Assembly (NCBI GenBank): GCA_947632515.1
Contig: CANRPO010000011.1
Coordinates: 31,770-95,769 of the forward strand
Length of the DNA: 64,000 nucleotides
Source of the DNA: an uncultured Lachnospiraceae bacterium
GTDB taxonomy: Bacteria; Bacillota; Clostridia; Lachnospirales; Lachnospiraceae
Direction: 5' to 3'
The position numbers were made by a program, and so were the translations under genes. The notes beneath the pieces were generated by a model, which was given only the letters and a program-made list of their open reading frames with translations, did no database searches and was not told the DNA's origin. Shown one piece after another: positions 19,358-29,052 of this stretch (within the stretch, counting starts at the first letter, position 1; every line of letters begins with the position of its first letter).

Positions 19358-20540
19358 AGTACAGTTTCTCCTCCACAAAGATCTTCTTCATCTCATGGAC
19401 CTGCGAGAGCGTGATCTCGCTGCCCCACAGCTCGTCCGTCTCCAATTTCTTTTGAAATACCGTGTCGATCAGCTGCGCATAGTCCAGCTCGGCCTTGGGG
19501 TCTTTCTCGAAAAGATAGGCGATGGACGACACGATGCAGTCCGCGAACAGCACAACCACCGTCTCCGGCGACACGATCCTCTCCGACTCGTCCACAAACT
19601 CCTTTAAGATCTTCTTCGTGTTCGGCGGAAAATGGTACTCGCTGCACACCGCAGAGACATTCTCCCAGGTGTTGTCACCCTTCAGCTTGCCGATCCTCTG
19701 ATAGTAAGCGCAGGCCTTCGCCGCGGCGTCGTCCAGCCCCAGACGTCTGGCGATGCGGTCGCTCAAGTACGCCGTGTGGATCGCATGGTAATACTCTTCC
19801 TTGGACATATTTTTCAGCTGCACGAGCAGCGGAAATTCAGGGTCGTTGATCTCCATATACTTCTCGCGGTTCCTGTAGATCACCGCCGTGCTGAACAGTT
19901 TCAGACTGATCAGAAGCAGGATGCAGCTCACCAGCAGATTGATCGCCGGGATCGTAAACTGCGCTGCGGACAGCTGCTCTCGAGAGAGCAGGATCACATT
20001 CGCCGTCAGACACAGCGTCAGGATCATCAGCGACAGGAACATCGGAATACCGACCTTGAACTCGTCGTTCAGCGTGCTGAAAACAAGGATCCCCGCCGCT
20101 CCGCTGACAAAGTACAGCCAGAAGACGGAGAAAGAGCCGCCTGCGAAATTGACAGCCATCAACAGGCACACGCTTCCCGCCGCCAACCCGGTAAGCCCGT
20201 CGCTGAACACGCCGAGCAGTACGAAGATCACAAGAAACGGCCACCCTGTCACCGGAAGATAGGGAAGAAATGCGGCGGCGATCAGCCCGCCAAGATATGC
20301 GAGTCCAAATCTCGCGTATTTGCCGTCGTTGCGGTAGATAAACCGTCCGTTGATCTCCTCCATCGTAAAGGCGAAGATCACGATGCCCGTGCCCGCCAGC
20401 GCCATGACAACGTTGCGGATCAGCACGCCGGCGTCACTCCCGTGGAGCAGACTTCCCGCCAGCGCGATAACGCCCGCCAGCACAAACATCAGTCCGAACA
20501 ACGATATTCTCTTTAGGATCTGTCTTTTATTTTTTCCCAC
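19341..20540 (-). CDS. PgpH/YqfF-position membrane protein with degenerate HD domain, lacking the N-terminal extracellular (7TMR-HDED) region
   Basis: About 7 TM helices then MEINDPEFPLLVQLKNMSKEEYYHAIHTAYLSDRIARRLGLDDAAAKACAYYQRIGK, which aligns with PgpH ...PLLxxL...YHHSxxVxxLAE...AYYHDIGK. Lies between phoH and ybeY as in Bacillus. Confidence 0.7.
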   Translation of the reverse strand: MGKNKRQILKRISLFGLMFVLAGVIALAGSLLHGSDAGVLIRNVVMALAGTGIVIFAFTMEEINGRFIYRNDGKYARFGLAYLGGLIAAAFLPYLPVTGWPFLVIFVLLGVFSDGLTGLAAGSVCLLMAVNFAGGSFSVFWLYFVSGAAGILVFSTLNDEFKVGIPMFLSLMILTLCLTANVILLSREQLSAAQFTIPAINLLVSCILLLISLKLFSTAVIYRNREKYMEINDPEFPLLVQLKNMSKEEYYHAIHTAYLSDRIARRLGLDDAAAKACAYYQRIGKLKGDNTWENVSAVCSEYHFPPNTKKILKEFVDESERIVSPETVVVLFADCIVSSIAYLFEKDPKAELDYAQLIDTVFQKKLETDELWGSEITLSQVHEMKKIFVEEKLYYDFLR

Positions 20541-21540
20541 GATTGTAATTCCTGCTCTTCACTTTTGATTCGCTGCGCCTTTTCTCTTTCGCCTCATAAT
20601 CGTCGTAGGCCCTGACGATCTTTTGCACCAGCGGATGCCGCACCACATCCCTGCTTGTCAGATTGCAGAACGAGATGTCGTCAATCTTCGAGAGCACTTT
20701 CGTCGCAACGTCCAACCCCGACTTCGCGCCCGGCGCCAGATCCTTCTGCGACGCGTCTCCCGTCACCACGACCTTGGAGCCGAAACCGATACGGGTCAAA
20801 AACATCTTCATCTGCGCGGGCGTCGTGTTCTGCGCCTCATCCAGTATGATGTAGGCGTTGTCCAACGTCCGTCCTCTCATGTAGGCGAGCGGGGCGACCT
20901 CGATCAGTCCCTTCTCCATATTTTTCGTGAAACTCTCCGCCCCCATGATCTGATAGAGCGCATCATAGAGAGGGCGGAGATAAGGATCCACCTTGCTCTG
21001 CAGATCGCCCGGCAGAAAGCCCAGTTTCTCCCCGGCCTCAATGGCAGGTCTTGTCAGAATGATACGCCCGACCTCATTGTTCTTGAATGCCGTGATCGCC
21101 ATGGCCATGGCCAGATAAGTCTTGCCGGTGCCCGCCGGACCGATGCCGAACACGATCATGTGATCCCTCATAGCGTCCACATACTGTTTCTGCCCCAGCG
21201 TCTTGGGCTTGATCGGCTTGCCGTTCACGGTATGGCAGATACAGTCGCCGTCGATCTCAAGGAGAACGTCTCCGCCGCTCTCACTCTCCATCTCTATGGC
21301 GTAATTGACGTGCTGTTCCTCCAACTCGTTCCCTCTCTCCGAAAGGGCGATCAGCTCCCGCATCACATGGGACGCCTTCATGACCTCCTCCCTCTCGCCG
21401 CTGATCTTCACGGCGCCGTCGCGGTCTACGATCACCACCCGAAGGTCTTCTTCTATTTTTCTGATATAGGAATCATGACTGCCGAACAGATTGCGCATGT
21501 GTTCCACAGGCACGTCGATACTGACTGTAAATTCTCCCAT
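20527..21540 (-). CDS. phoH: PhoH family ATPase
   Basis: GIGPAGTGKTYLAMAMAI; AYIILDEAQNTTPAQMKMFLTRIGFGSKVVVTGD. Confidence 0.95.
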   Translation of the reverse strand: MGEFTVSIDVPVEHMRNLFGSHDSYIRKIEEDLRVVIVDRDGAVKISGEREEVMKASHVMRELIALSERGNELEEQHVNYAIEMESESGGDVLLEIDGDCICHTVNGKPIKPKTLGQKQYVDAMRDHMIVFGIGPAGTGKTYLAMAMAITAFKNNEVGRIILTRPAIEAGEKLGFLPGDLQSKVDPYLRPLYDALYQIMGAESFTKNMEKGLIEVAPLAYMRGRTLDNAYIILDEAQNTTPAQMKMFLTRIGFGSKVVVTGDASQKDLAPGAKSGLDVATKVLSKIDDISFCNLTSRDVVRHPLVQKIVRAYDDYEAKEKRRSESKVKSRNYNRGKK

Positions 21541-21544
21541 ATAG

Positions 21545-22816
21545 CTACTGCGCGTCCGTCCCCGCGGTATCCTCCTCTTCCGAGCCATCGGCGTCCGGGC
21601 CGCCCGCGACCTGCTCCGTCCTCGTCGGCACAAGACGCACCGCCGATTCCTCCAGCTGCATGCGGGCGTTCAACACCCAATTTGTCTCATTCTTTTTTAT
21701 TGTAACATTTTTTTCTGTAATTTGTACCCCTTTTTCCTCTAAAGTTGAGATTATTTTGTTCCATTCCTCCTGCATGATCGCGTTCATCTCATCCGCCGTG
21801 TGTTTTCGCCGCACCGTCTCATACTCCTGCACCGTCTTCGTGCCATAGTAAAGCGGCAGATAGAGATGATCGAGCAGTTTGACCTGCTTGATCTCACCGC
21901 TGATGTCGTAATCCCCGTATGTGATCCGGCCCCACTTAAGGTCCCACTCCCTGTCGCCTATCCCCAGCGTCAAGAGTTTCTTCTGCCTGCCGGAATAGCT
22001 TTTCTCCTCATACAGAATGTCCCGTCTGACAGAAAGCGATTCCGTGTAACGCAGCTTAATATCCGCGTCGGACTCCACATACCGGTACCGCCGCACCGTG
22101 GTATCCTCGTTATAGACCGGGACCGCGCCGCTGACAAGCACATCCCCCGCCGCCACCGTATCGCCGAGAGCCACCTGCGGCACGCCGCTTCTGGTGATGA
22201 TGTAGGACACCATACCCGCCTTGGTGGCGACCAGATCCATTCCCTGTGCCGCCTCCGGTCGACCGGCCCTGTCATAATCAGGCATCTCATTTTCTTTGAT
22301 GTAGATGACCAACGTCGTACCCTTCAACTGCACGGACGTCCAGGTGATCACGTCGTAATCTTCCCGCAGCGCCTTCTCCAGTTCCTCCAGCTGAAGGCTG
22401 CTCTTCTTCATGGAGACGCGCACATTTTTCTCCTCCAGATAGTCAAGGAGCACGTCCTCCGTGAGCGTGTAATTGCCCTCGATCTTAATGTTCCAGATAT
22501 ACTGTGACATCAGCATCCAGAACGCCATACAGCACAGAAAACCCGCCACAAAGATCTTGCGGCGTTTCATTTTGGACATAAAAAAAGGCAGCCCGTACTT
22601 TCTCAGGACAGTTGCCTTTGTTCCGGTCTTTTTCAAAAGAGGTTTCAGCGCAAAAAAGCCTTTCACGCTGATGTTCATGGTGGCGTAGTCGCCGTGGCTC
22701 GTAATGTCCCACACAAGAATATCATGGTTGCCGCACAGATTGAGCAGCCGCTCCGTGGAATATCCCCACACCCTGATCGTCACATAGCCTCTCATATACT
22801 GTATCCAATGAAGCAT
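21545..22816 (-). CDS. yqfD: Sporulation protein YqfD
   Basis: MLHWIQYMRGYVTIRVWGYSTERLLNLC; single TM and extracytoplasmic region; adjacent to yqfC and phoH. Confidence 0.85.
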   Translation of the reverse strand: MLHWIQYMRGYVTIRVWGYSTERLLNLCGNHDILVWDITSHGDYATMNISVKGFFALKPLLKKTGTKATVLRKYGLPFFMSKMKRRKIFVAGFLCCMAFWMLMSQYIWNIKIEGNYTLTEDVLLDYLEEKNVRVSMKKSSLQLEELEKALREDYDVITWTSVQLKGTTLVIYIKENEMPDYDRAGRPEAAQGMDLVATKAGMVSYIITRSGVPQVALGDTVAAGDVLVSGAVPVYNEDTTVRRYRYVESDADIKLRYTESLSVRRDILYEEKSYSGRQKKLLTLGIGDREWDLKWGRITYGDYDISGEIKQVKLLDHLYLPLYYGTKTVQEYETVRRKHTADEMNAIMQEEWNKIISTLEEKGVQITEKNVTIKKNETNWVLNARMQLEESAVRLVPTRTEQVAGGPDADGSEEEDTAGTDAQ

Positions 22817-22829
22817 TCTTCCATCTCCG

Positions 22830-23129
22830 CTAAACATATCGGACAGCGTCAATGCTGCCGCTGATTTTCATGTCTTCATTGGTATAATAATCGATGGAAA
22901 GCCGTCTGCCCTCAAAGCAGATCCGGCAGTTTTTGCCCTGGAGCACAATCGACTCCGCAGTGTATTCCAGAATCCCTTTGTAATTCTGTATAAAAGCCTC
23001 GCGGTTGCCGGTGACCGTCACAATCGCTGCGCCCAGCATCGTATCCTTCGGCAGCTTGAGCGATTCCACGATCAGCTCTTTGGAATTGGATAAGGCGGAT
23101 AATGTTGACTTTTTATAATTCTTTCTCAT
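22830..23129 (-). CDS. yqfC: Sporulation protein YqfC
   Basis: SLKLPKDTMLGAAIVTVTGNREAFIQNYKGILEYTAESIVLQ; position upstream of yqfD. Confidence 0.85.
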   Translation of the reverse strand: MRKNYKKSTLSALSNSKELIVESLKLPKDTMLGAAIVTVTGNREAFIQNYKGILEYTAESIVLQGKNCRICFEGRRLSIDYYTNEDMKISGSIDAVRYV

Positions 23130-23212
23130 AGTCTACTATATGTCTTCGACCGGAAATTCATACCTTCATTCTCTCTGAGCCCCCTCTGTGCGCGGCAGCC
23201 CGCAAAGCGCGC

Positions 23213-24520
23213 TCACTCCCGCACTACGCCCCTGATCAGGGCGTTCGGCTGCACAGGCGTATCCCCGAAGTGATACGCTCCCAGAAAACGTTCTTTGGCC
23301 ATCGTCAGTCTCTCCCTGTCGTTTGCATGGATCACTGCCAGCGGCTCCCCCGCCTTCACATAGTCTCCCACCTTCTTGTGCAGGATCAGTCCTACCGCAA
23401 GATCGATCCCGCTCTCCTTCGTCTCTCTGCCGCCGCCGAGGAGCAGGGAGCAGATACCGATCTCTTCACAGTCGATCTTCTCCACATAGCCTTCCCGCTC
23501 AGATACGATATTCTCTATGATGGACGCCTGCGGCAGGCGCGAAGTGTCGTAGACCATCTCCGGATCGCCTCCCTGCGCCTCGACGAACTGCGCCAGTTTC
23601 TTTAAGGCGCTGCCGTCCTCGATGGCCCGCGCGATCTTCCGCTCCGCCTCCTGTTCCCCCTCCGCCGCGCCGCCCGCGACCAGCATGTATGTGCCGAGGG
23701 TTTTGCACAGTCTGGTGAAATCCTCCGGGCCTTCCCCTCTGAGGGTGGCCACCGCCTCCTTCACCTCCAGCGCGTTTCCTACCGCGCGCCCCAGCGGCTG
23801 GTCCATGTCCGACACGACGGCGATCGTCTTCCTGCCCGCCCTGTTTCCCAGAGTCACCATCTCCCTCGCCAGCGCGAAAGCGTCCTCCTCGGTCTTCATG
23901 AAAGCCCCGCTCCCCGTCTTCACATCCAGCACGATGGCGTCCGCGCCGGAGGCAAGTTTCTTGCTCATGATGGAGCTGGCGATCAATGACAGATTATCCA
24001 CCGTGGCGGTCACGTCCCGCAGCGCGTACAGTTTCTTGTCCGCGGGCGCGACGTCGGCCGTCTGCCCCATGATCGACAGGCCGATCTCATTGACCTGTCT
24101 GATGAAATGCTCCTCGCTGATCCCCGTATCAAATCCCGCAAAGCTCTCCAGCTTGTCAATCGTCCCTCCGGTATGCCCCAGCCCCCGTCCGCTCATCTTG
24201 GCGATCTTCACGCCGCATGCCGCGGCCATGGGTGCCAGAGCGATGGAGGTCTTGTCTCCCACGCCGCCCGTGGAGTGCTTATCCACCTTGACGCCCGCGA
24301 TGCCGCTTAAGTCCATCATATCGCCGCTGTGCGCCATAGCCATCGTGAGCGCCGCCGTCTCCTCCGGATCCATACCCCGGAAATAGACGGCCATCATCAT
24401 GGCGGACATCTGGTAATCGGGAATGCGCCCCGCCGTATATTCCGCGATCATGTACTCGATCTCTTCCCTGCTCAGCGTCCCGCCGTTACGTTTCTTCATG
24501 ATCAGATCATACATGCGCAT
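23213..24520 (-). CDS. Pyrimidine-nucleoside / thymidine phosphorylase
   Basis: MYDLIMKKRNGGTLSREEIEYMIAEYTAG; VDKHSTGGVGDKTSIALAPMAAACG; KMSGRGLGHTGGTIDKLE. Confidence 0.95.
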   Translation of the reverse strand: MRMYDLIMKKRNGGTLSREEIEYMIAEYTAGRIPDYQMSAMMMAVYFRGMDPEETAALTMAMAHSGDMMDLSGIAGVKVDKHSTGGVGDKTSIALAPMAAACGVKIAKMSGRGLGHTGGTIDKLESFAGFDTGISEEHFIRQVNEIGLSIMGQTADVAPADKKLYALRDVTATVDNLSLIASSIMSKKLASGADAIVLDVKTGSGAFMKTEEDAFALAREMVTLGNRAGRKTIAVVSDMDQPLGRAVGNALEVKEAVATLRGEGPEDFTRLCKTLGTYMLVAGGAAEGEQEAERKIARAIEDGSALKKLAQFVEAQGGDPEMVYDTSRLPQASIIENIVSEREGYVEKIDCEEIGICSLLLGGGRETKESGIDLAVGLILHKKVGDYVKAGEPLAVIHANDRERLTMAKERFLGAYHFGDTPVQPNALIRGVVRE

Positions 24521-24570
24521 ACTCGCAAAGCCTCCTGTCTGCGCTCCGCAAAAACTATTCGTTCTCTTTT

Positions 24571-25050
24571 TTACTTGTGATAAGGCTCCCCATTGATGAT
24601 GCGGCAGGCTCTGTAAATCTGCTCTAACAGAATGACACGCATCAGTTGGTGCGGAAAAGTCATTTTAGAAAAGCTGACCGTCAGGTCAGCCTTTTTGCAT
24701 ACTTTCTCGTGCAGTCCGAGAGAGCCTCCTATGACGAACTGGATGTGACTCACGCCCCCTGTGGCAAGCTGTTCGATCTGCCCCGCAAAGGCCTCGGAGT
24801 CAAACATCCTGCCCCTCAGATCCAACACCACGGTGAAGGCGTCTTCTCTGAGACAGCGGAGAATGCGCTCCGCCTCCCTGGCCCTGACCGCGTCGTCTAA
24901 AGACGTCCCCGCCTTATCCGGCGTCCGCTCGTCCTCCACCTGCAGGATCTCGAGTTTACAGTATCTGCCAAGACGTTTCCCATACTCCGCCAGAGCGTCC
25001 CTGTAGAATTTCTCCTTGATCTTACCGACCGCGATAACCGTTATCTTCAT
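24571..25050 (-). CDS. rlmH: 23S rRNA (pseudouridine1915-N3)-methyltransferase RlmH
   Basis: MKITVIAVGKIKEKFYRDALAEYGKRL; IQFVIGGSLGLHEKV; LMRVILLEQIYRACRIINGEPYHK. Confidence 0.95.
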   Translation of the reverse strand: MKITVIAVGKIKEKFYRDALAEYGKRLGRYCKLEILQVEDERTPDKAGTSLDDAVRAREAERILRCLREDAFTVVLDLRGRMFDSEAFAGQIEQLATGGVSHIQFVIGGSLGLHEKVCKKADLTVSFSKMTFPHQLMRVILLEQIYRACRIINGEPYHK

Positions 25051-25730
25051 TCGTTCTCAAACAGCTCCTGATAATACTCGTCGATAAAATGTGACAAGAG
25101 TCCCTGATCCAGATTCAGGAATTTGTTGTTGATGATCTCCTTCATCCTGTCGGTGCGCTTAAAATATTTCTGTTCCTCGGGCATCTCTTCCTCGAAAAGT
25201 CCGCTCTCGATCTGTTCCGCGCTCAGATTCTCCCTGCACCACTTCTCAAGCTCCGACAACAGCGAATCCTCCGACTGAGCCTTTACCAAAAGTATCTTAG
25301 AGGTGCGCATGGACACGACGCCAAACACAACAAACAGTATGAACATGGCGCCCATCACGCCGCAGACAAAGTAGCGCGTCGTGTCCGCGCTGCGAAAGAC
25401 GGGCAGCGTATTCGTGAACACGAGCACATCCAGAATAAAGCCGAGGATCCCTGCGAGAAACAGCGTATATGCTGAAGTGCGGTTGTCTTCTGCCTGAAGC
25501 GCGCTGTTGCGGTAGGCGTGATAGTCCTCGGATTTTTCCGCAGCCGTCTCCTCAGGATCCTGCCCCGCGGCCGACATGGCACGCAGATACTCCTCCATCC
25601 GCCTCTGTCTTTCCAACTCTGATTCAGACGTTTCCTCTTCCTCCAGGCGATCCACCAGCTCCACCTGACACTCCGCGCAGAGCTTGACTCCCTCTCTGTA
25701 CTCGTTCTTACAAACGGGACACCACGGCAT
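25047..25730 (-). CDS. Zinc-ribbon membrane protein of unknown function
   Basis: MPWCPVCKNEYREGVKLCAECQVELV zinc ribbon, two TM helices, acidic linker; ATGA-type overlap with rlmH. Confidence 0.65.
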   Translation of the reverse strand: MPWCPVCKNEYREGVKLCAECQVELVDRLEEEETSESELERQRRMEEYLRAMSAAGQDPEETAAEKSEDYHAYRNSALQAEDNRTSAYTLFLAGILGFILDVLVFTNTLPVFRSADTTRYFVCGVMGAMFILFVVFGVVSMRTSKILLVKAQSEDSLLSELEKWCRENLSAEQIESGLFEEEMPEEQKYFKRTDRMKEIINNKFLNLDQGLLSHFIDEYYQELFENE

Positions 25731-25790
25731 GTACGTCACACTCCTTTATCTCAATCGGTAAAAATTTCCGGGAATCTTAGGTATAGCTTT

Positions 25791-25819
25791 ATTCTATAAT
25801 CATTCCACCCGGATTGCAA
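25791..25819 (-). promoter_or_regulatory. Sigma-A-like promoter TTGCAA-N17-TAGAAT for the 25730/rlmH transcript
   Basis: Read directly on the minus strand. Confidence 0.55.
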
Positions 25820-25826
25820 CACTTTC

Positions 25827-26084
25827 CTACCGCTCGCCCTTAATGCCGGAGTAGACGGTCCTGGCGCTGATCCCGTCCAGTCTGCCGATCTTGCCTGAGA
25901 GCGCGTTGATGACGTCCTGGGGCGCGTCGATCGCCACGCTGATAATATTGATCTCCCGCTTGCGGTAGGGAATGCCCATTCTGCCGATAATGTACCTCCC
26001 GTACTCGTGCAGCAGCATATTCAGCCGTTCAATGCTGTCCTCTCTCTCCACGATAATACCGATCAACGCGATCCTTGTATCCAC
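25827..26084 (-). CDS. TM1266-family small ACT-like protein (putative iron-only hydrogenase system regulator)
   Basis: RIALIGIIVEREDSIERLNMLLHEYGRYIIGRMGIPYRKREINIISVAIDAPQDVINALSGKIGRLDGISARTVYS. Confidence 0.8.
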   Translation of the reverse strand: MDTRIALIGIIVEREDSIERLNMLLHEYGRYIIGRMGIPYRKREINIISVAIDAPQDVINALSGKIGRLDGISARTVYSGIKGER

Positions 26085-26090
26085 GGAATA

Positions 26091-27218
26091 TCACTCCTTC
26101 TTCATAAGTTCTTCGATACCCTGATTCTTATTCTCCGACTTGTCAATATCCAGGCATAGATCGTGATCGTCCTTGTTGCGCCATACGGAGCACTCGCCGA
26201 TGGCGCTCATATCCCGCCAGAGCGTGAATGTTCCCACGGAGGCAACACCGTCCCACTCCTCCACAGTGCCGATATAGTTCACGGTGTAGCCATACAGCTC
26301 ACCGTCATACAATCCGTCCACGAAACCGCCGACCACATTCTGCAGGATCCTCTCGCCGCCTTTCAGCTTGGAGACGTCCACCTCAAAGTGTTCCGCGCCC
26401 TGCCCGTTCGGCAGATTATCCGCCCACGCGCCGGCGTAACTGTGATACATATATTTACCCATTTTGTTGCGCTTACTCTTCTCGCTGATATAGAAACGGA
26501 ACCATGTGCCGTCCCCCTCCCGCGCGCCGTCTGACCAGTCTCCGTAATAGTAGCTGTTGTCCTCATAGATCGCCAAACCCTTGCCGTCCGGCTCGCCGTC
26601 TCCGTTTACATCCCCAATATAATAATACTGTCCCGTTCCCGTAAGCTCCGAAGACAATTTAACGTATCGCTTTAAGTGCGCCAGATCCCAGATGGCGGCC
26701 TGATTATTGTCTGCGAAGTAAGGAAGGGCCTCGTTCAGAATGAACTCTTTGCTGTAGGAAATGTCGTTCTCGTCCTCCACATCGACCACCACCGCGGTCT
26801 TGTCGCTGTCCGCCGCCACCGGATCGATGGGTTCCTCCTCAGGCTCCTCCGGCTCTGCCTCCTCCTCGTCCCCGTCCGTCTGCGGCGCGATGACAACAGC
26901 ATCTCCCGACGTCTCGGGCACATAGTCGTTCTTCTGCTGCTCTTTCACATAGTCTGTGATCGTCTGCTGCAGTTCCTCATCCGCGTCCCGAGCCGTCTCC
27001 TTCCCGCGCCCGGACAGAAACGCCAACAGCGCGATAATGCAGACAAGCAGGAACGCGATAACACCGAGAAGGATCGGCGTCAGGGAAGGGTTCTCCAAGA
27101 ACCCTTCGCGCCCGCTCTCCCGCTTTGCCTCTTTCTCCTGCTCCGTCTCCGGTTCTTTCAAATAATCCTCTTCATGATCTTCTTCATCCGTTCGATGATT
27201 TCTCTCCATCAGATTCAT
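26091..27218 (-). CDS. Membrane-anchored acidic protein with MORN-like repeats
   Basis: TM helix, acidic linker, then YYYIGDVNGDGEPDGKGLAIYEDNSYYYGDWSDGAREGDGTWF and SYAGAWADNLPNGQGAEHF, MORN-like. Confidence 0.65.
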   Translation of the reverse strand: MNLMERNHRTDEEDHEEDYLKEPETEQEKEAKRESGREGFLENPSLTPILLGVIAFLLVCIIALLAFLSGRGKETARDADEELQQTITDYVKEQQKNDYVPETSGDAVVIAPQTDGDEEEAEPEEPEEEPIDPVAADSDKTAVVVDVEDENDISYSKEFILNEALPYFADNNQAAIWDLAHLKRYVKLSSELTGTGQYYYIGDVNGDGEPDGKGLAIYEDNSYYYGDWSDGAREGDGTWFRFYISEKSKRNKMGKYMYHSYAGAWADNLPNGQGAEHFEVDVSKLKGGERILQNVVGGFVDGLYDGELYGYTVNYIGTVEEWDGVASVGTFTLWRDMSAIGECSVWRNKDDHDLCLDIDKSENKNQGIEELMKKE

Positions 27219-27228
27219 GCTTTCTCCC

Positions 27229-27531
27229 TCACTGTGACTCATAATCCAGACACGTTCTGTTCCCGGTCACGCTGCCCACATAGGCGGCGGCCGCTCTGTG
27301 CGCCGGGGACTCCTGATAAGCCTGCAGCGCCTCCTCGCTCTCAAATGCGCCGATCAGACCGATGTCCCTGTTGCCGGAGTCAAGCGCCTCCGTCTCCACT
27401 TTGAGAGAAATGACTCCCGACACCTGCCCGGCCACCGCCTCCAGCTCTCTCTTGATGCGTGCTGCGGCCTCCTTCCTCTCCTGTACAGACAACTCCTCAC
27501 GAAAATTCCACAATACAATGTGATGAACCAT
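27229..27531 (-). CDS. Dabb (stress-responsive alpha/beta-barrel) family protein
   Basis: MVHHIVLWNFREELSVQERKEAAARIKRELEAV; IGLIGAFESEEALQAYQESPAHRAAAAYV. Confidence 0.85.
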   Translation of the reverse strand: MVHHIVLWNFREELSVQERKEAAARIKRELEAVAGQVSGVISLKVETEALDSGNRDIGLIGAFESEEALQAYQESPAHRAAAAYVGSVTGNRTCLDYESQ

Positions 27532-27626
27532 TTTTCTTCCTCCTGCTCTTCTATTTTAGATGCCATTCCTTAACAAAACAGTGTGCAAATTATTAAGATT
27601 TTATGTAACTGCTCCGGAAACAAGAA

Positions 27627-27649
27627 GAGTCCGCCATACTGACAGACTC
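27627..27649 (-). terminator. Intrinsic terminator downstream of nfnB/gltD-like gene
   Basis: Minus strand GAGTCTGTC-AGTAT-GGCGGACTC (9-bp stem with G-T pairs) followed by TTCTTGTTT. Confidence 0.6.
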
Positions 27650-27666
27650 CCCGATTTTATGCATAT

Positions 27667-29052
27667 TTACCTGGACAGATACTCGTCGATCCCCTTCGCC
27701 GCCGCCTTGCCTGCGCCCATCGCAAGGATGACGGTAGCCGCTCCCGTCACCGCGTCGCCTCCGGCGTACACGCCTTCCTTGGTCGTCTTCCCGAACTCTT
27801 CATCCGCCACGATACACTGGTATTTGTTCACTTCCAGTCCCTTCGTGGTGGAGGAGATCAGCGGGTTGGGCGATGTGCCCAGCGACATGATGACCATGTC
27901 CACATCCATCGTAAACTCCGATCCCTCTATCGCAACGGGCCGCCTTCTGCCCGAGGCGTCCGGCTCCCCCAGCTCCATTCTCACACACTTGATACCGCAC
28001 ACCCAGCCGTTCTCGTCCTCGAGGATCTCCACGGGATTCGTCAGCAGATCGAAGATGATCCCTTCCTCCTTGGCGTGATGCACTTCCTCCACACGGGCGG
28101 GAAGTTCCTCCTCGCTCCTTCGGTACACGATATGTACCTCCGCGCCGAGACGCAGCGCCGTTCTCGCCGCATCCATGGCCACATTGCCGCCGCCGACTAC
28201 CGCCACTTTCCTGCCGTGCATGATGGGGGTGTTGGAATTCTCGTCGAAGGCCTTCATCAGATTACTTCTCGTCAGGTACTCGTTGGCGGAGAACACGCCG
28301 TTGGCCTGCTCTCCGGGAATGCCCATGAACTTCGGCAGACCCGCGCCGGAACCGATGAACACCGCGGAGAATCCTTCCTCCTCCAGCAGCTCATCGATCG
28401 TGACAGACTTGCCGATGACCACATTCGTCTCGATCCTGACGCCCAGCGCCTTCACGTTCTCAATTTCCTTCGCCACAACATCCTTCTTCGGCAGACGAAA
28501 CTCCGGGATCCCGTACACCAGCACGCCGCCCGGCTCATGCAGCGCCTCGAAGATCGTCACGTCGTACCCCATCTTCGCCAGATCGCCCGCGCAGGTCAGC
28601 CCGGACGGGCCGGAGCCGATCACGGCTACCTTCTTGCCTTTCTTCTCCTTCGCTCCCTCGGGTTTGATGCCGTTCTCCCTCGCCCAGTCGGCCACGAACC
28701 GCTCCAGCTTGCCGATGGAGATCGGCTCTCCTTTGATGCCGCGGATGCACTTGCCCTCGCACTGGCTCTCCTGCGGGCAGACCCGCCCGCAGACCGCCGG
28801 CAGGGCGGAGGATTCGCTGATGATCTGATAGGCCGCCTCTACGTCGCCCTCTTTCACCTTCTCGATAAAGCCCGGAATGTTGATCGCCACCGGACATCCC
28901 TTGATACACTGTGCGTTCTTGCAGTTGATACATCTTGCCGCCTCGCACATGGCCTCCTCTTTGTCATAGCCGAGGCATACTTCCTCGAAATTCGTCGCGC
29001 GTACCTTCGCATCCTGTTCGCGGACAGGCACTTTCTTCAATACATCCTGCAT
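27667..29052 (-). CDS. NfnB (NfnL)-like NADPH-dependent oxidoreductase, glutamate synthase small subunit homologue
   Basis: CINCKNAQCIKGCPVAINIPGFI; VIGSGPSGLTCAGDLAKMGYDVTIFEA; paired with an NfnA-like gene. Confidence 0.88.
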   Translation of the reverse strand: MQDVLKKVPVREQDAKVRATNFEEVCLGYDKEEAMCEAARCINCKNAQCIKGCPVAINIPGFIEKVKEGDVEAAYQIISESSALPAVCGRVCPQESQCEGKCIRGIKGEPISIGKLERFVADWARENGIKPEGAKEKKGKKVAVIGSGPSGLTCAGDLAKMGYDVTIFEALHEPGGVLVYGIPEFRLPKKDVVAKEIENVKALGVRIETNVVIGKSVTIDELLEEEGFSAVFIGSGAGLPKFMGIPGEQANGVFSANEYLTRSNLMKAFDENSNTPIMHGRKVAVVGGGNVAMDAARTALRLGAEVHIVYRRSEEELPARVEEVHHAKEEGIIFDLLTNPVEILEDENGWVCGIKCVRMELGEPDASGRRRPVAIEGSEFTMDVDMVIMSLGTSPNPLISSTTKGLEVNKYQCIVADEEFGKTTKEGVYAGGDAVTGAATVILAMGAGKAAAKGIDEYLSR

